NCBI RefSeq assembly: GCF_000963965.1
Contig: NZ_BAMX01000017.1
Location: forward strand, 1-64,000
DNA length: 64,000 nucleotides
Reading direction: 5' to 3'
Source of the DNA: Acetobacter orientalis
Lineage (GTDB): Bacteria > Pseudomonadota > Alphaproteobacteria > Acetobacterales > Acetobacteraceae
Positions 26,779 to 36,653 of the stretch are shown here, in pieces. The position numbers were made by a program, and so were the translations under genes. The notes under the pieces were generated by a model, which saw only the letters and a list, made by a program, of their open reading frames with translations, was not told the origin of the DNA and made no database searches. Position 1 is the first letter of the stretch. Every line of letters begins with the position of its first letter.

Positions 26779-27606
26779 ATGCCCCAAGCTCCTCTCCTCA
26801 CACTAAATAACGGCAACACCATTCCCGCCGTGGGCTTTGGTACCTACCCCATGAAAGACCAAGAGGTAGAAACTGCGGTAAAAGCTGCACTGCTTACCGG
26901 CTACAGGCTGATTGATACCGCTGCCAGCTACGAAAATGAACCCGGCGTTGGCAACGCCCTTCAAGCGTCAGAAATAAAACGTAAAGATATTTTTCTCTCC
27001 ACCAAACTACGTGGGGCAGAACAAGGATACGATAAAGCACGGCATGCCCTAGATGCCAGCCTACAACGCCTTAACGTAGAATACGTTGACCTCTACCTCA
27101 TTCACTGGCCCCTTCCCGCCCAAGACCTGTATGTCGAAAGCTGGAAAGCCATGATTGCTGCACAAAAAGAGGGCAAAATCCGCTCTATTGGTGTGTCTAA
27201 TTTTCAGGAGGCCCACCTTGAGCGTCTCATTCAAGAAACGGGCGTAACACCAGCAGTTAACCAAATTGAGCTACATGTAGACTTTCCACAAACAAGCATG
27301 CTGGCTGTTAACAAGCGCTTGGGTATTCTCACGCAAGGTTGGACACCCCTAGGCAAAGGCCTGATGGACAACCCCACCCTTGTCCGGCTGTCTGAAAAGC
27401 ACAACCGCTCCCCCGGTCAGATCATGCTCCGCTGGGCAACACAACTGCCCGCTATTCCATTGCCAAAATCAGGCAACCCAGACCGCATGCGCGCCAATCT
27501 GGAAATTTTTGACTTTACACTAGATGCAGACGATCTGGCAGCCATAGCCAAGCTAGATAGCAATAACCGCCTTGGTGGCAACCCCGACACTTACGAGGAA
27601 TTCTAA
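26779..27606 (+). CDS. aldo/keto reductase, 2,5-diketo-D-gluconate reductase type
   Basis: 275 aa TIM-barrel NADPH oxidoreductase. The tetrad residues are visible: Asp in LIDTAASYENE with its Tyr, Lys in FLSTKLRG, His in LYLIHWPLP. GVSNFQEAHLERL and the cofactor-binding IPLPKSGNPDRMRANLEIFD follow. In acetic acid bacteria enzymes of this class reduce keto-sugars such as diketogluconate and other carbonyls; the substrate is not fixed by sequence. GGAGG lies 9 bp upstream of the ATG. A small hairpin terminator follows. Confidence 0.9.
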   Translation: MPQAPLLTLNNGNTIPAVGFGTYPMKDQEVETAVKAALLTGYRLIDTAASYENEPGVGNALQASEIKRKDIFLSTKLRGAEQGYDKARHALDASLQRLNVEYVDLYLIHWPLPAQDLYVESWKAMIAAQKEGKIRSIGVSNFQEAHLERLIQETGVTPAVNQIELHVDFPQTSMLAVNKRLGILTQGWTPLGKGLMDNPTLVRLSEKHNRSPGQIMLRWATQLPAIPLPKSGNPDRMRANLEIFDFTLDADDLAAIAKLDSNNRLGGNPDTYEEF

Positions 27607-27650
27607 GAGTCGTTTAGGTCTCTCTTCTTAAAATATATTTTTCTACACAT

Positions 27651-27672
27651 AAGGGTGGCAAAGCCACCTTTC
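27651..27672 (+). terminator. weak terminator after the aldo/keto reductase gene
   Basis: Stem AAGGGTGGC / GCCACCTTT with a 3-nt loop and one G-T pair. There is no extended T run beyond the stem, so efficiency is uncertain. Confidence 0.5.
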
Positions 27673-27765
27673 GGCCTTATCTTCTCCCTATATATCACTT
27701 GGTTGGTTTCCCTATTTATAATAAGGGGCTGTTATTCTTATGCCAGGAGGGAGTAGATAAGGCAC

Positions 27766-28914
27766 ATGACCGCCCGTTCCCTTTTGTCGTGGTTTAAAAA
27801 CAACGTGCCAACGTTGGATCGCTACGTCTTTCACCAACTTATACTGGCTCTGATTGCAAGCACCGGCGGCTTGGCTGCCCTCATATGGCTTATGCAATCG
27901 CTGCACTTTGTCTCTTTGGTGGTAGATCGCGGTCTGTCTTTGCGGGTATTTATTGAGCTTACCAGCCTGCTCATTCCTTTTTTTGTCGCTGTTGTCCTGC
28001 CCATCACCACATTTGTCGTCAGCCTCTTTGTGTATCAGCGCCTCGCAGGAGACCGCGAACTCACCGTTATGCGCGCTGCTGGCCGTTCTCCGTTTGCTCT
28101 TGCCAAGCCGGGCCTTGCGTGTGCTTTGGTCTCCACATTTTTAGGCTTTCTTCTCAATTTATGGATTGTCCCCAACGCCTCTCATGCCTTCCGGCAATAT
28201 GAGTTTCAAATCCGCAATAAAATGGCGGCTTCCTTGCTTCAGGAAGGTGTTTTCACCAAAATGTCTGATGTCATGACCGTCTATATTCGCGCACGTAGTC
28301 ATGACGGCACGCTATACGGGATTGTAGTAGAAGACGACCGCCAACCAGACCGCCATGCAACCATTCTTGCCAACCGTGGCTCTTTGCTTGTCGTAAACGA
28401 CACGCCTCGGGTCATACTCTATGATGGATCCCGTCAGGTCATTGACCGCAAAACAGGACGGCTTGATATGCTTGTGTTTAAGCAAGACACCATGGATCTG
28501 TCCTCAAGCAAAAAAAATACCTCGCGAGATATGGACGCGGCCGAAATGCCTTTGCACGACCTTTTGCACCCCAACACGCAACTTGTTGCCGCGTCTGACA
28601 TTGGCAAACGCAAGGTCGAAGGGTGGCGCAGGCTTACGTCACCCCTTACGTGTTTTTCCTATGCTATGGTTGGTCTGTTTGCCATTCTTCGTGGGGTTTT
28701 TTCACGCCATGGCAACATTAAACGCCCCCTTGGCGCAATTTTGACCGTTGTAGGCCTGCTCGCCCTTAATTTGGTGACACAAAATTTTGCCAGCCGGAAT
28801 ACGGCCCTTATTCCGCTCATTCCGCTTTTTGCCATTTTACCCGGCCTTATTTGCGCAGCAATTTTGTTTAAACCCGAACCCCAAATGCCGCGCCCACCGC
28901 GCCAAAATGGTTAA
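27766..28914 (+). CDS. lptF: LPS export ABC transporter permease LptF
   Basis: 382 aa with three N-terminal and three C-terminal membrane helices flanking a periplasmic beta-jellyroll (about residues 130-270), the LptF/LptG fold. LDRYVFHQLILALIAS and RLAGDRELTVMRAAGRSPFA (coupling helix to LptB) are typical. With LptG and LptB it extracts lipopolysaccharide from the inner membrane and pushes it along the Lpt bridge. First gene of lptF-lptG-lptD-surA-rsmA. Confidence 0.93.
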   Translation: MTARSLLSWFKNNVPTLDRYVFHQLILALIASTGGLAALIWLMQSLHFVSLVVDRGLSLRVFIELTSLLIPFFVAVVLPITTFVVSLFVYQRLAGDRELTVMRAAGRSPFALAKPGLACALVSTFLGFLLNLWIVPNASHAFRQYEFQIRNKMAASLLQEGVFTKMSDVMTVYIRARSHDGTLYGIVVEDDRQPDRHATILANRGSLLVVNDTPRVILYDGSRQVIDRKTGRLDMLVFKQDTMDLSSSKKNTSRDMDAAEMPLHDLLHPNTQLVAASDIGKRKVEGWRRLTSPLTCFSYAMVGLFAILRGVFSRHGNIKRPLGAILTVVGLLALNLVTQNFASRNTALIPLIPLFAILPGLICAAILFKPEPQMPRPPRQNG

Positions 28915-28929
28915 GGGCCTTAAACACCC

Positions 28930-30045
28930 ATGGTCGTTTCCGTTACACTTTCTTTCTATGTTGCGCGACAGTTTGTCTTTTCTGTCATAGCCATGATCGC
29001 GTCTCTGAGCGGCATTGTCTGCCTGTTCGATTTCATTGACCTGCTTCGGCGGGTTGCTACAAAACCCAATGTTTCTACCAATGTGGTCACAGAAATAGCC
29101 TTTCTGCATATCCCACACTTTACAATCGAAATTATCCCTTTTGGTATTTTGCTGGGTGGCATTGTTTGTTTTTGGCGCCTTACCCGCTCGTCAGAACTCA
29201 TTGTCGCGCGGGCAGCAGGCATCTCAGCATGGCAGTTTCTCGCAGGCCCTCTCGCGTGCGCTATGCTCATCGGCGGTTTGAGCACCACTATCCTCTCTCC
29301 CATTTCGTCAGCTTTTTACCGGCGAGCTGAAGTGCTTGATCAGGAATATTTGCGCACAGATGGTGGGCCGCTCAGTTTTTCCAGCGGTTCGCTGTGGTTG
29401 CGGCAGGCTGATACAGAATTCGACCCTCATGGTGTCGCCCTTCTCAATGCGCGCGGCGTAGAGCTTGATAAGCAGGGCGTACTTCGTGTGCGCGATATCA
29501 GCGTATTCCGCCTTGATTCAAGCAATACCCTTATTGTTAGAATCGAAGCCCCAACTGGTTACCTTGGGCAACATTCATGGGTGTTTCAAAATGCCCAAAC
29601 CGTCAAACCCTATGAAGTGTTGAGCCAAGCCAAAACCATTGATTTTCCGACAGATTTAACGGTACAACGTGTCCAACAAAGCTTCTCCTCTCCCGAGGCA
29701 TTGTCTTTTTGGGCACTTCCCAGCTTTATTACACTCCTTAACCATTCAGGTTTTTCTTCCATTCGGCACCGTATCCACTTCCAGTCCCTGCTTGCTTTGC
29801 CTATGCTAGCAGGCACTATGGCGCTTGTTGCCGCAGGGTTTTCTATGCGCTCAACGCGGCGTGGTGGCGTTGCGCGCATGATAGGGTCTGGTGTTGCCGC
29901 CGGTTTTCTGCTTTTCACAGTCTCGAAAGTGGCGGAGCAATTTGGTAACTCTGGCGCTCTGCCTGCTGTACTGGCAGCATGGGCCCCTACTGTTGCTGGC
30001 TTGTGCCTAGCACTTTCGTTGTTACTTCATCTGGAGGATGGCTGA
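28930..30045 (+). CDS. lptG: LPS export ABC transporter permease LptG
   Basis: 371 aa, same fold as LptF. N-terminal YVARQFVFSVIAMIASLSG and the coupling-helix region RLTRSSELIVARAAGISAWQ are recognisable, and a periplasmic jellyroll sits near residues 130-260. It begins 15 bp after lptF and its stop TGA touches the TTG start of lptD, so the three genes are tightly coupled. Confidence 0.93.
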   Translation: MVVSVTLSFYVARQFVFSVIAMIASLSGIVCLFDFIDLLRRVATKPNVSTNVVTEIAFLHIPHFTIEIIPFGILLGGIVCFWRLTRSSELIVARAAGISAWQFLAGPLACAMLIGGLSTTILSPISSAFYRRAEVLDQEYLRTDGGPLSFSSGSLWLRQADTEFDPHGVALLNARGVELDKQGVLRVRDISVFRLDSSNTLIVRIEAPTGYLGQHSWVFQNAQTVKPYEVLSQAKTIDFPTDLTVQRVQQSFSSPEALSFWALPSFITLLNHSGFSSIRHRIHFQSLLALPMLAGTMALVAAGFSMRSTRRGGVARMIGSGVAAGFLLFTVSKVAEQFGNSGALPAVLAAWAPTVAGLCLALSLLLHLEDG

Positions 30046-32379
30046 TTGACTGTGGCCTATCGGCCTTCCGGCACCCGATCATTTCGCTGCAGACAAATTC
30101 TCACCGCCGCAACGGCGTTGGGAAGCGTTGCCGCTTGCTTCAACCTCAACCCAGCCCACAAAGCCCACGCACAATTTCGCCCACAGCAAATACAAATCAA
30201 CCCCGGCCGAACAAGCTCACCAGACGAACCCGCAACCTTTCAGGCGGATAAAGTTGATTACGATGATAACGAGCATACCGTCACATGGAGCGGTAACGTG
30301 CAAATGTGGCAGGGCGACCACGTTATGCGCGCCGATAAAGTCGTTTACGACCGAGATACCGGGGTCGTTGCTGCACGTGGTCATGTTGCCAGCATTCAAC
30401 CAGACGGCTCGGTCATTTACGCCCATTATGCTGAACTAACTGGTGCCATGCGTGATGGTATCATGATGCATGTCAACGTGGTTTTGCCTGAAAACGGAAA
30501 ACTCGCTGCAAACGGCATGCGCCGTACAGGCGGTAAAGTTAATGACATGAGCCGTGCTGTGTATACAGCTTGTGCAATTTGTGAAAAAGACCGCAGCCGT
30601 GCTCCGTTCTGGCAGTTTAGAGCCTTTAATGCGACGCAAGATATAGAGCACGAAACCATTGATTTCCGAGATTCCTATCTCGATATTCTTGGTATTCCAG
30701 TGCTCTACCTACCTTATTTTTCTATTACAGACCCTTCTGCTAAACGGCATAGTGGCTTTCTCATGCCCGGCATTACACCGCATGACCGCTATTTGGGCAC
30801 ATATTTCACTATCCCCTACTATTGGGTTATTGACGATCAATCAGATCTCACCGTGCAAGGATTGTTCTCGACAAGAACCAACCCACAGTTAAGTGCTAAA
30901 TATCGTAATAGATTTAATTTTGGCTACCTAAACCTGCAAGGCGGTATTGCCTATAGTTCTCTGCGTTCAGATTCTTACACCAACGACTTTGGTAACCACG
31001 TCGATGGTGGCAATGGCCATGGCATGCAGGGCTATATTTTTGCCAACACTCAGGTCTCCATCAGTAAATATTGGCGTGCAGGTGCTAATATTAACCTCGC
31101 CACGTCAGCCGACTATATGCGTAACTACCGTATTCAAGGCTATGGGGCCGACACTCTCAGTTCTAACGTCTATCTCGAAGGCTTTGGAACAGGGTCATAC
31201 AGCCGTGTTGATGGTCAATATTACCAAGGGCTGAACCAAGGTGTTATCAGCAACTCAGACCTACCTTTTGTTTTGCCACGCTACACATACAGCTTTGTTG
31301 GCCAACCCGACGCGCTTGGGGGGCGCTTTAGCCTCAACACAACAGATTTTAATGTCATTCGTAGCAACGGAACCTCCGATATGCGCGGCCAGATGGCCCT
31401 TAATTGGGATCGGCCATTTCGCAACCGTTTGGGCCAGCAATTTTTGCTAACCCTCCACCTTGATTCCATGGTGTATAGAGCCCGCAAACTTTACCAACAG
31501 CCTAATTATTACACCACCACACGCAGCAACACGAGCGGCCAAGTGCTGCCTACTATTGCTCTAAAAACCAACTGGCCCTTCGTGCGCACGTTTGAGCATG
31601 GCCGAGGTAGCCAGTTAATTGAACCCATCGTACAAGCTATTTATGCCCCTAACACAGGAGCCGGGGCCAATAATTTCATGCCCAATGAAGACAGCCTTGC
31701 TTACGAATTTACCGATTCAACGCTGTTTTCACTGAACCGCTACCAAGGCACAGACCGCCTAGACGGTGGCTTACGTGGCAACGTCGGTGTTCATGCAAAC
31801 TGGACATGGGACGGACACGAGGTCGACCTGCTCGCTGGCGAAAGCTTTCAGGAACACATAACCCACGACCGCTTACCCTACTCTGGGCTAGATCATACCG
31901 CATCAGACATTGTCATGCGTGGTCGAGTATCCCCCAACCAGTATTTCAATTTTACCGCACGCATGCGCCTAGACCCTTACACAACTAAAGTAAATTTTGG
32001 GGACGCCCTCTTCAGTGCCGGAGTGCGCCACTTCCGTATCAGGGGGGGGTATGTCTACGAACCAGTCACCCCCTATTACTACTATGTCAGCAATTATCGC
32101 TCGAACGCTCCCGTGCCCCTTTATTCCCAAAAAACCAACGAGTTGAGCGGTGGTGTTTCTTCAGATTGGGACAACTGGCACGTTTCAGCCTTTGCCCGCC
32201 GGAGTCTTTCCCGCAAAGAGTTCGTCTCTCTTGGTGGAGACCTCGGATATAACAATGACTGCTTCGGTATCGATGTGATGTACCTCAAACAATACACCAC
32301 CATCGGTGGCCAGCAGCGTAACTCTAGCGTATTATTTACCGTCAGCCTTAAAACGCTCGGTTCGTTTGGCTTAAAATAA
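30046..32379 (+). CDS. lptD: LPS-assembly outer membrane protein LptD
   Basis: 777 aa. A signal peptide runs to AHA near residue 43. The OstA/jellyroll domain (FQADKVDYDDNEHTVTWSGN…, MRADKVVYDRDTGVV) receives LPS from the periplasmic bridge, and the large beta-barrel carries the conserved DFRDSYLDILGIPVLYLPYF and SGFLMPGI segments. It inserts LPS into the outer leaflet together with LptE. The start is TTG at 30046, with GGAGG 8 bp upstream inside the end of lptG; a GTG two codons later is the alternative. It directly abuts lptG and is followed by its chaperone gene surA. Confidence 0.94.
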   Translation: MTVAYRPSGTRSFRCRQILTAATALGSVAACFNLNPAHKAHAQFRPQQIQINPGRTSSPDEPATFQADKVDYDDNEHTVTWSGNVQMWQGDHVMRADKVVYDRDTGVVAARGHVASIQPDGSVIYAHYAELTGAMRDGIMMHVNVVLPENGKLAANGMRRTGGKVNDMSRAVYTACAICEKDRSRAPFWQFRAFNATQDIEHETIDFRDSYLDILGIPVLYLPYFSITDPSAKRHSGFLMPGITPHDRYLGTYFTIPYYWVIDDQSDLTVQGLFSTRTNPQLSAKYRNRFNFGYLNLQGGIAYSSLRSDSYTNDFGNHVDGGNGHGMQGYIFANTQVSISKYWRAGANINLATSADYMRNYRIQGYGADTLSSNVYLEGFGTGSYSRVDGQYYQGLNQGVISNSDLPFVLPRYTYSFVGQPDALGGRFSLNTTDFNVIRSNGTSDMRGQMALNWDRPFRNRLGQQFLLTLHLDSMVYRARKLYQQPNYYTTTRSNTSGQVLPTIALKTNWPFVRTFEHGRGSQLIEPIVQAIYAPNTGAGANNFMPNEDSLAYEFTDSTLFSLNRYQGTDRLDGGLRGNVGVHANWTWDGHEVDLLAGESFQEHITHDRLPYSGLDHTASDIVMRGRVSPNQYFNFTARMRLDPYTTKVNFGDALFSAGVRHFRIRGGYVYEPVTPYYYYVSNYRSNAPVPLYSQKTNELSGGVSSDWDNWHVSAFARRSLSRKEFVSLGGDLGYNNDCFGIDVMYLKQYTTIGGQQRNSSVLFTVSLKTLGSFGLK

Positions 32380-32459
32380 GAATTGCTTCAAAAAAGGTTC
32401 CGGCTCCGCTATCAGGGAGAAAGTTCCTTTTCTGGCAGAAAGCTGAAAGACTGTCCTGT

Positions 32460-33812
32460 ATGCGCCTGCGCTCTCTTACTCTGGCATGTTCGCTGGCTGC
32501 ATTAGCCACCTCTCTCTCTGTCGGTGCCCCCGCCTTAGCCGCTACCAAGCAGGATATGGCCAAGAGCAAAGTTGCTCAGCCCAGCACCCCCGAACCAGAT
32601 GACATGATTCTGGCTGTCGTTAATGGCATACCGCTCACCAAGCGTGATGTTGATAATCGCGGCAAACTTTTTGCGCTCTCCACTGGGCTACCAGTCAATC
32701 AGGAACTGATGGCCCGTTTGCGCCCTCAGATTATTCGCCAGTTGGTTGATGAACGCTTACGCACGCAAGAAATTCTAACCCGACATATAGATGTCTCCCC
32801 AGAGCAAATTGCAGCCGCCATTGCAGGCATTGAGCGGCGTAATGGCATGCCAGCCAATGCATTGCGCGATAAACTCGCAGCCGATGGCGTGTCACTCACG
32901 ACGCTTATCGACCAAATCCGGGTTCAGATTGGCTGGGTGCAGGTTTTGCGGCAAGAACTCGGGGCACATGGTCGTGTCACTGCCAGAGAAATTGCCCAGC
33001 GTGAAGAAGCTCTCAAACGCGAAGATGGCCGTACAGAATACAACCTGAGCGAAATTTTCGTAAAAGTAGAAGACCCACGGCATTCTGAAGAAGAACTGGC
33101 ATTCACTAACACCATCATTCAAGAACTACGCAAGGGTGCGCCATTTCCTATCGTGGCCGCTCAGTTCTCTCAAAGCCAGACAGCACTTGATGGTGGCTCT
33201 ATGGGCTGGGTGCAAGAAGACGAGCTTGACCCTTCCGTTATCAACATCATCAAACAGATGCCCGTTGATGTGAATGCCATTTCCAACCCCATTACCGTTC
33301 CGGGTGGGTTTGTTATTGTGACCGTAAACGGCAAACGTATTATTGGTCATCAACCGGGTCATCTCATGACCATTCGTCAGGCTTTTCTGCCGTTTGACTC
33401 TCAGCTTAACCCACAGCAGGTCACACCGCAGCAGCAGCAAACACTGCAAAAAGCCATGCACTACATCCAGACTATCCATACCTGTGATGAAGTGGCCGCT
33501 ATTAACAAAGAAGCCGGTGAAAAACGCCCAAGCGATCCCGGCGAACTTCAGCTTGAGCGCATGAACCCGCAAATGCGCGATTTGCTGGCAACCATGCCCT
33601 TAAACAAACTTAGCCGCCCTCTTGTAGCCCCAGATGGCATTGCTCTTATTATGGTATGCAGCAAACAAGAGAAAAACTTTGCTGACCGCGCACCCAGCGA
33701 AATTGCAGACCAACTCATGAACGAACGTGTTGAACAAACAGCACGCCAACTCGATAGTGACCTGCACCGCCGCGCCATGATTGATAAACGCGTTAAACTC
33801 AAGGGAGTCTAA
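32460..33812 (+). CDS. surA: periplasmic chaperone/peptidyl-prolyl isomerase SurA
   Basis: 450 aa. Signal peptide cleaved around ALAA near residue 28; SurA N-terminal chaperone domain (ILAVVNGIPLTKRDVDNRG…). The first parvulin domain is clear (LSEIFVKVEDPRHSEEELAF … GGSMGWVQEDELDP), and a second, degenerate one follows (MNPQMRDLLATMPLNKLSRP). SurA escorts unfolded outer-membrane proteins such as LptD and porins to the Bam complex, which fits its place in this operon. The pdxA gene found between surA and rsmA in enterics is absent. Confidence 0.93.
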   Translation: MRLRSLTLACSLAALATSLSVGAPALAATKQDMAKSKVAQPSTPEPDDMILAVVNGIPLTKRDVDNRGKLFALSTGLPVNQELMARLRPQIIRQLVDERLRTQEILTRHIDVSPEQIAAAIAGIERRNGMPANALRDKLAADGVSLTTLIDQIRVQIGWVQVLRQELGAHGRVTAREIAQREEALKREDGRTEYNLSEIFVKVEDPRHSEEELAFTNTIIQELRKGAPFPIVAAQFSQSQTALDGGSMGWVQEDELDPSVINIIKQMPVDVNAISNPITVPGGFVIVTVNGKRIIGHQPGHLMTIRQAFLPFDSQLNPQQVTPQQQQTLQKAMHYIQTIHTCDEVAAINKEAGEKRPSDPGELQLERMNPQMRDLLATMPLNKLSRPLVAPDGIALIMVCSKQEKNFADRAPSEIADQLMNERVEQTARQLDSDLHRRAMIDKRVKLKGV

Positions 33813-33816
33813 TCCT

Positions 33817-34656
33817 CTGTCGTCTTCTCTTGAAAGTTTACGTGACGTTATAAGTCGGCATGGTCTGGACGCCCGTAAAGCACTGGGGCAGCACTTTCTG
33901 CTCGACCCCACCATTACAACCCGCATCGCAGCGCTTGCAGGTAACCTAAGCGGGCGGCACGTTGTTGAAGTAGGCCCCGGCCCCGGTGGCCTTACTCGTG
34001 CCCTGCTAGACACCCCGGCAAGCACCGTAACAGCAGTGGAGCTTGATACTCGTGCTGTTGCCGTCATTAACGAACTGGCACTTGCCTTCCCAAATCGCCT
34101 GAGCGTGTTAGAGGCAGATGCCCTTAAACACGACCTTACAGCGCTCTGCCCAGCCCCGCGGCATATTGTTGCCAACCTCCCCTATAACGTGGCCACTCCC
34201 CTTTTAGTGGGTTGGCTACGGCAAGGGAGCGCGTGGGAGCGTATGACGCTCATGTTTCAGCAAGAAGTTGCTGAGCGTATCTGTGCAGAGCCCAACAGTG
34301 CACATTATGGCCGCCTTGGGGTGCTTAGCCAATGGTGTGCCCAGTGTGCTATTGTCATGACCCTACCGCCCGGCGCATTTTCTCCACCACCGGCAGTATG
34401 GTCTGCGGTTGTTAGTATTACGCCACACGCCGCTCAACCAGAGCCTGCTTTATTTAAAGCAATGGAGCGCGTTACCGCAGCAGCTTTTGGTCAGCGTCGC
34501 AAAATGCTGCGCGGCTCGCTTAAAAGCGTTAATGGTGAAGCTTTGCTTGCAGAAACGGGCATTGACGGCACACGCAGGGCAGAAACATTAAGCATCGCCG
34601 AGTTTGACCTATTGGCACGCACGCACCAGACTCTTTCGCAAAAAAGTGCTGCTTAA
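33817..34656 (+). CDS. rsmA: 16S rRNA (adenine1518/1519-N6)-dimethyltransferase
   Basis: 279 aa if started at CTG 33817. KALGQHFLLDPTITTRIAAL, VEVGPGPGGLTRALL and VANLPYNVATPLL are the RsmA/KsgA signatures; it dimethylates A1518 and A1519 during late 30S assembly. The frame opens at TTG 33781 inside surA, but no ribosome binding site precedes it, whereas AAGGGAG (33801-33807) lies 9 bp before CTG 33817, and that start gives the usual family N-terminus. A CTG start is rare, so the choice is tentative. Ends in a bidirectional terminator. Confidence 0.92.
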   Translation: MSSSLESLRDVISRHGLDARKALGQHFLLDPTITTRIAALAGNLSGRHVVEVGPGPGGLTRALLDTPASTVTAVELDTRAVAVINELALAFPNRLSVLEADALKHDLTALCPAPRHIVANLPYNVATPLLVGWLRQGSAWERMTLMFQQEVAERICAEPNSAHYGRLGVLSQWCAQCAIVMTLPPGAFSPPPAVWSAVVSITPHAAQPEPALFKAMERVTAAAFGQRRKMLRGSLKSVNGEALLAETGIDGTRRAETLSIAEFDLLARTHQTLSQKSAA

Positions 34657-34667
34657 TGAGCTCAACG

Positions 34668-34711
34668 AAAGAACCACCACGCTTATAATCGCATGCCGTG
34701 GTGGCTCTTTA
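34668..34711. terminator. bidirectional terminator between rsmA and cfa
   Basis: Stem AAAGAACCACCACG / CGTGGTGGCTCTTT, one mismatch in 14, with a 15-nt loop. It sits between the convergent rsmA and cfa stops. Confidence 0.8.
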
Positions 34712-34719
34712 TCGCAGCC

Positions 34720-35934
34720 TTATTTTACCGAATTTTCTGCTTCACCCATATAATCTCGCGTTAGCGGTACGCTCTCAAGTGCTGGCGCAAGCTGAATTTG
34801 AAAATTCATATGCCCCTGCACCCTAAAAGACAGTTCAGCCGCATCAAGATAAAACTCAAACATGCGGGCAAAACGTTCATCATAAAGTGCCACCGCTCTT
34901 GCTCTTTGCGCAGCAAAACGCTCACGCCATAAGGCAATCGTTTTGGCGTAATGAAGCCTCAACACTTCGCAATCTGTTACCCATAGGCCAGATTTTTCTA
35001 CAGACGCAAAAACCTCACTCAAGGCTGGTGAATAACCACCGGGGAAAATATATTTATTGATCCATGGGTTGGTCGTCCCTGGGCCGTCGTTTCTACCTAT
35101 GGAATGAATAAGTGCCACGCCATCAGGCACAAGGCTGCGTTTAATTACCTCAAAAAACTGTCCGTAATGCCGTACACCCACATGCTCAAACATGCCCACA
35201 GAAACAATGCGGTCAAATTTCCGGTGCAGGTTTCGGTAATCCAACATCTCAAAACGCACGCGGCCTTCTAAACCTTCGGCCTTGGCGCGCTGGCGGGCAA
35301 TGCTCAGTTGCTCTTCAGAAAGAGTAATGCCGGTTACAATCGCGCCGTAATCTTTAGCAAGCGTTAAGGCCATACCGCCCCAACCACACCCTATATCCAG
35401 CACCTCAAGGCCCGGTTTATTTAATAAAAGCTTAGACGCAATATGATGCTTTTTAGCGGCCTGTGCTTCATCTAGGGTTTCATCCCCTTTCCGAAAATAG
35501 GCGCAAGAATACTGTTTATCTTTATCCAAAAACAAATCGTAAAGGCGGCTATCTAAATCATAATGGTGAGCCACGTTTTGGCGAGAGCGTTTAACGGGGT
35601 TAAACTGTATCCAGCTGCGGCAAGCATAGCGAAATGTTGCAGCAATTTGCTCTGGTAAATGCCCCGGCGACATCGCATTAAGCATGAGCAAATCAAGCAA
35701 TTCATACAGGGTACAGTCTTTGGGGGTAATCTGCCCATTCATATACCCTTCCCCAAAAGCAAGGCCGGGGTTAAGGGCTAGAGCCCGCTCTACTGCGTGG
35801 TCATGCAAAACCATTGCCGCCTGTGGCCCGGGTTTACTGCCCTCATAAACAGTTTGCCCCCCATCTGGCCATAAGACACACAGCCGCCCAGAAGAAATGA
35901 AATGACGCAAAATCTGGTCAAGCAGTCGATTCAT
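34720..35934 (-). CDS. cfa: cyclopropane-fatty-acyl-phospholipid synthase
   Basis: 404 aa. The SAM-binding motif VLDIGCGWGGMALTLAKDYG is near residue 195, followed by GITLSEEQLSIARQRA, SVGMFEHVG and the PGGYSPALSE region typical of Cfa. It methylenates unsaturated acyl chains of membrane phospholipids, a response to acid, solvent and stationary phase that suits an acid-making bacterium. Monocistronic on the minus strand, with the rplI operon terminator just upstream. Confidence 0.93.
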   Translation of the reverse strand: MNRLLDQILRHFISSGRLCVLWPDGGQTVYEGSKPGPQAAMVLHDHAVERALALNPGLAFGEGYMNGQITPKDCTLYELLDLLMLNAMSPGHLPEQIAATFRYACRSWIQFNPVKRSRQNVAHHYDLDSRLYDLFLDKDKQYSCAYFRKGDETLDEAQAAKKHHIASKLLLNKPGLEVLDIGCGWGGMALTLAKDYGAIVTGITLSEEQLSIARQRAKAEGLEGRVRFEMLDYRNLHRKFDRIVSVGMFEHVGVRHYGQFFEVIKRSLVPDGVALIHSIGRNDGPGTTNPWINKYIFPGGYSPALSEVFASVEKSGLWVTDCEVLRLHYAKTIALWRERFAAQRARAVALYDERFARMFEFYLDAAELSFRVQGHMNFQIQLAPALESVPLTRDYMGEAENSVK

Positions 35935-35981
35935 TTTGCCTATACTCCGTGTTCCAACAAAGGTTTGGAGTACCCTACGCC

Positions 35982-36018
35982 AAAAAAAAGGGCCCGGGAA
36001 ATACCCCGAGCCCTTTTT
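35982..36018 (-). terminator. terminator of the rpsF-rpsR-rplI operon
   Basis: On the minus strand the stem GGGCTCGGG / CCCGGGCCC (one U-G pair) is followed by eight T. The wobble pairs only in the minus-strand transcript, which fits the orientation of rplI. Confidence 0.85.
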
Positions 36019-36042
36019 CAGATCGTGTAAGAAAAAACGCTA

Positions 36043-36642
36043 TCAGGCGACAGTGTTGTTTTCTTCTGCTGCAGGAGCGTCAGCATCTTCAGCAACGATT
36101 TCGCCTTCAATAAGGGCTTCATCGCCAGCCAGTTCAGCTTCTTCTTCTGGGTTGGTTGCTTCGCCACGTGCCTGACGCTCAGCTTCTTCAGCAGAACGAG
36201 CAACATTAACGATAACAGGCACAACCACTTCTGGGTGCAGAGCAACCTTAACTTCATACAGACCAAGAGACTTGATCGGATGAGCAAGAGAAACCTGCTG
36301 ACGGGAAATGGTGAAACCAGCTTCCGTCACAGCCTGAGACACGTCACGTGGGGAAACGGAGCCATACAGGCTGCCGCTGTCACCAGCCTGACGGATCAGG
36401 ACAACAGCCAGACCATCCATACGTTCGGACAGGCGTTCTGCCTCTTCACGACGTTTGATGTTCTGTGCTTCCAGCTGGGCGCGCTCACGGTCGAAACGTG
36501 AACGGTTGGCTTCGTTTGCACGGATAGCCTTGCCCTGCGGCAGCAGGTAGTTACGGGCATAGCCCGGACGAACCTTCACCACATCGCCCATCTGTCCCAG
36601 ATGGTCAACGCGCTGAAGCAGGATCACTTCTGTAACAGCCAT
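36043..36642 (-). CDS. rplI: 50S ribosomal protein L9
   Basis: 199 aa. The N-terminal rRNA-binding domain is standard ([20 protein letters not shown]…, [14 protein letters not shown]), with the long connecting helix and C-terminal domain to about residue 155. A further 40 or so residues form a very acidic, Ala-rich tail ([20 protein letters not shown]…) absent from typical 150-aa L9 proteins. Last gene of the rpsF-rpsR-rplI operon. Confidence 0.96.
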   Translation of the reverse strand: MAVTEVILLQRVDHLGQMGDVVKVRPGYARNYLLPQGKAIRANEANRSRFDRERAQLEAQNIKRREEAERLSERMDGLAVVLIRQAGDSGSLYGSVSPRDVSQAVTEAGFTISRQQVSLAHPIKSLGLYEVKVALHPEVVVPVIVNVARSAEEAERQARGEATNPEEEAELAGDEALIEGEIVAEDADAPAAEENNTVA

Positions 36643-36653
36643 GATCGTCTCCC

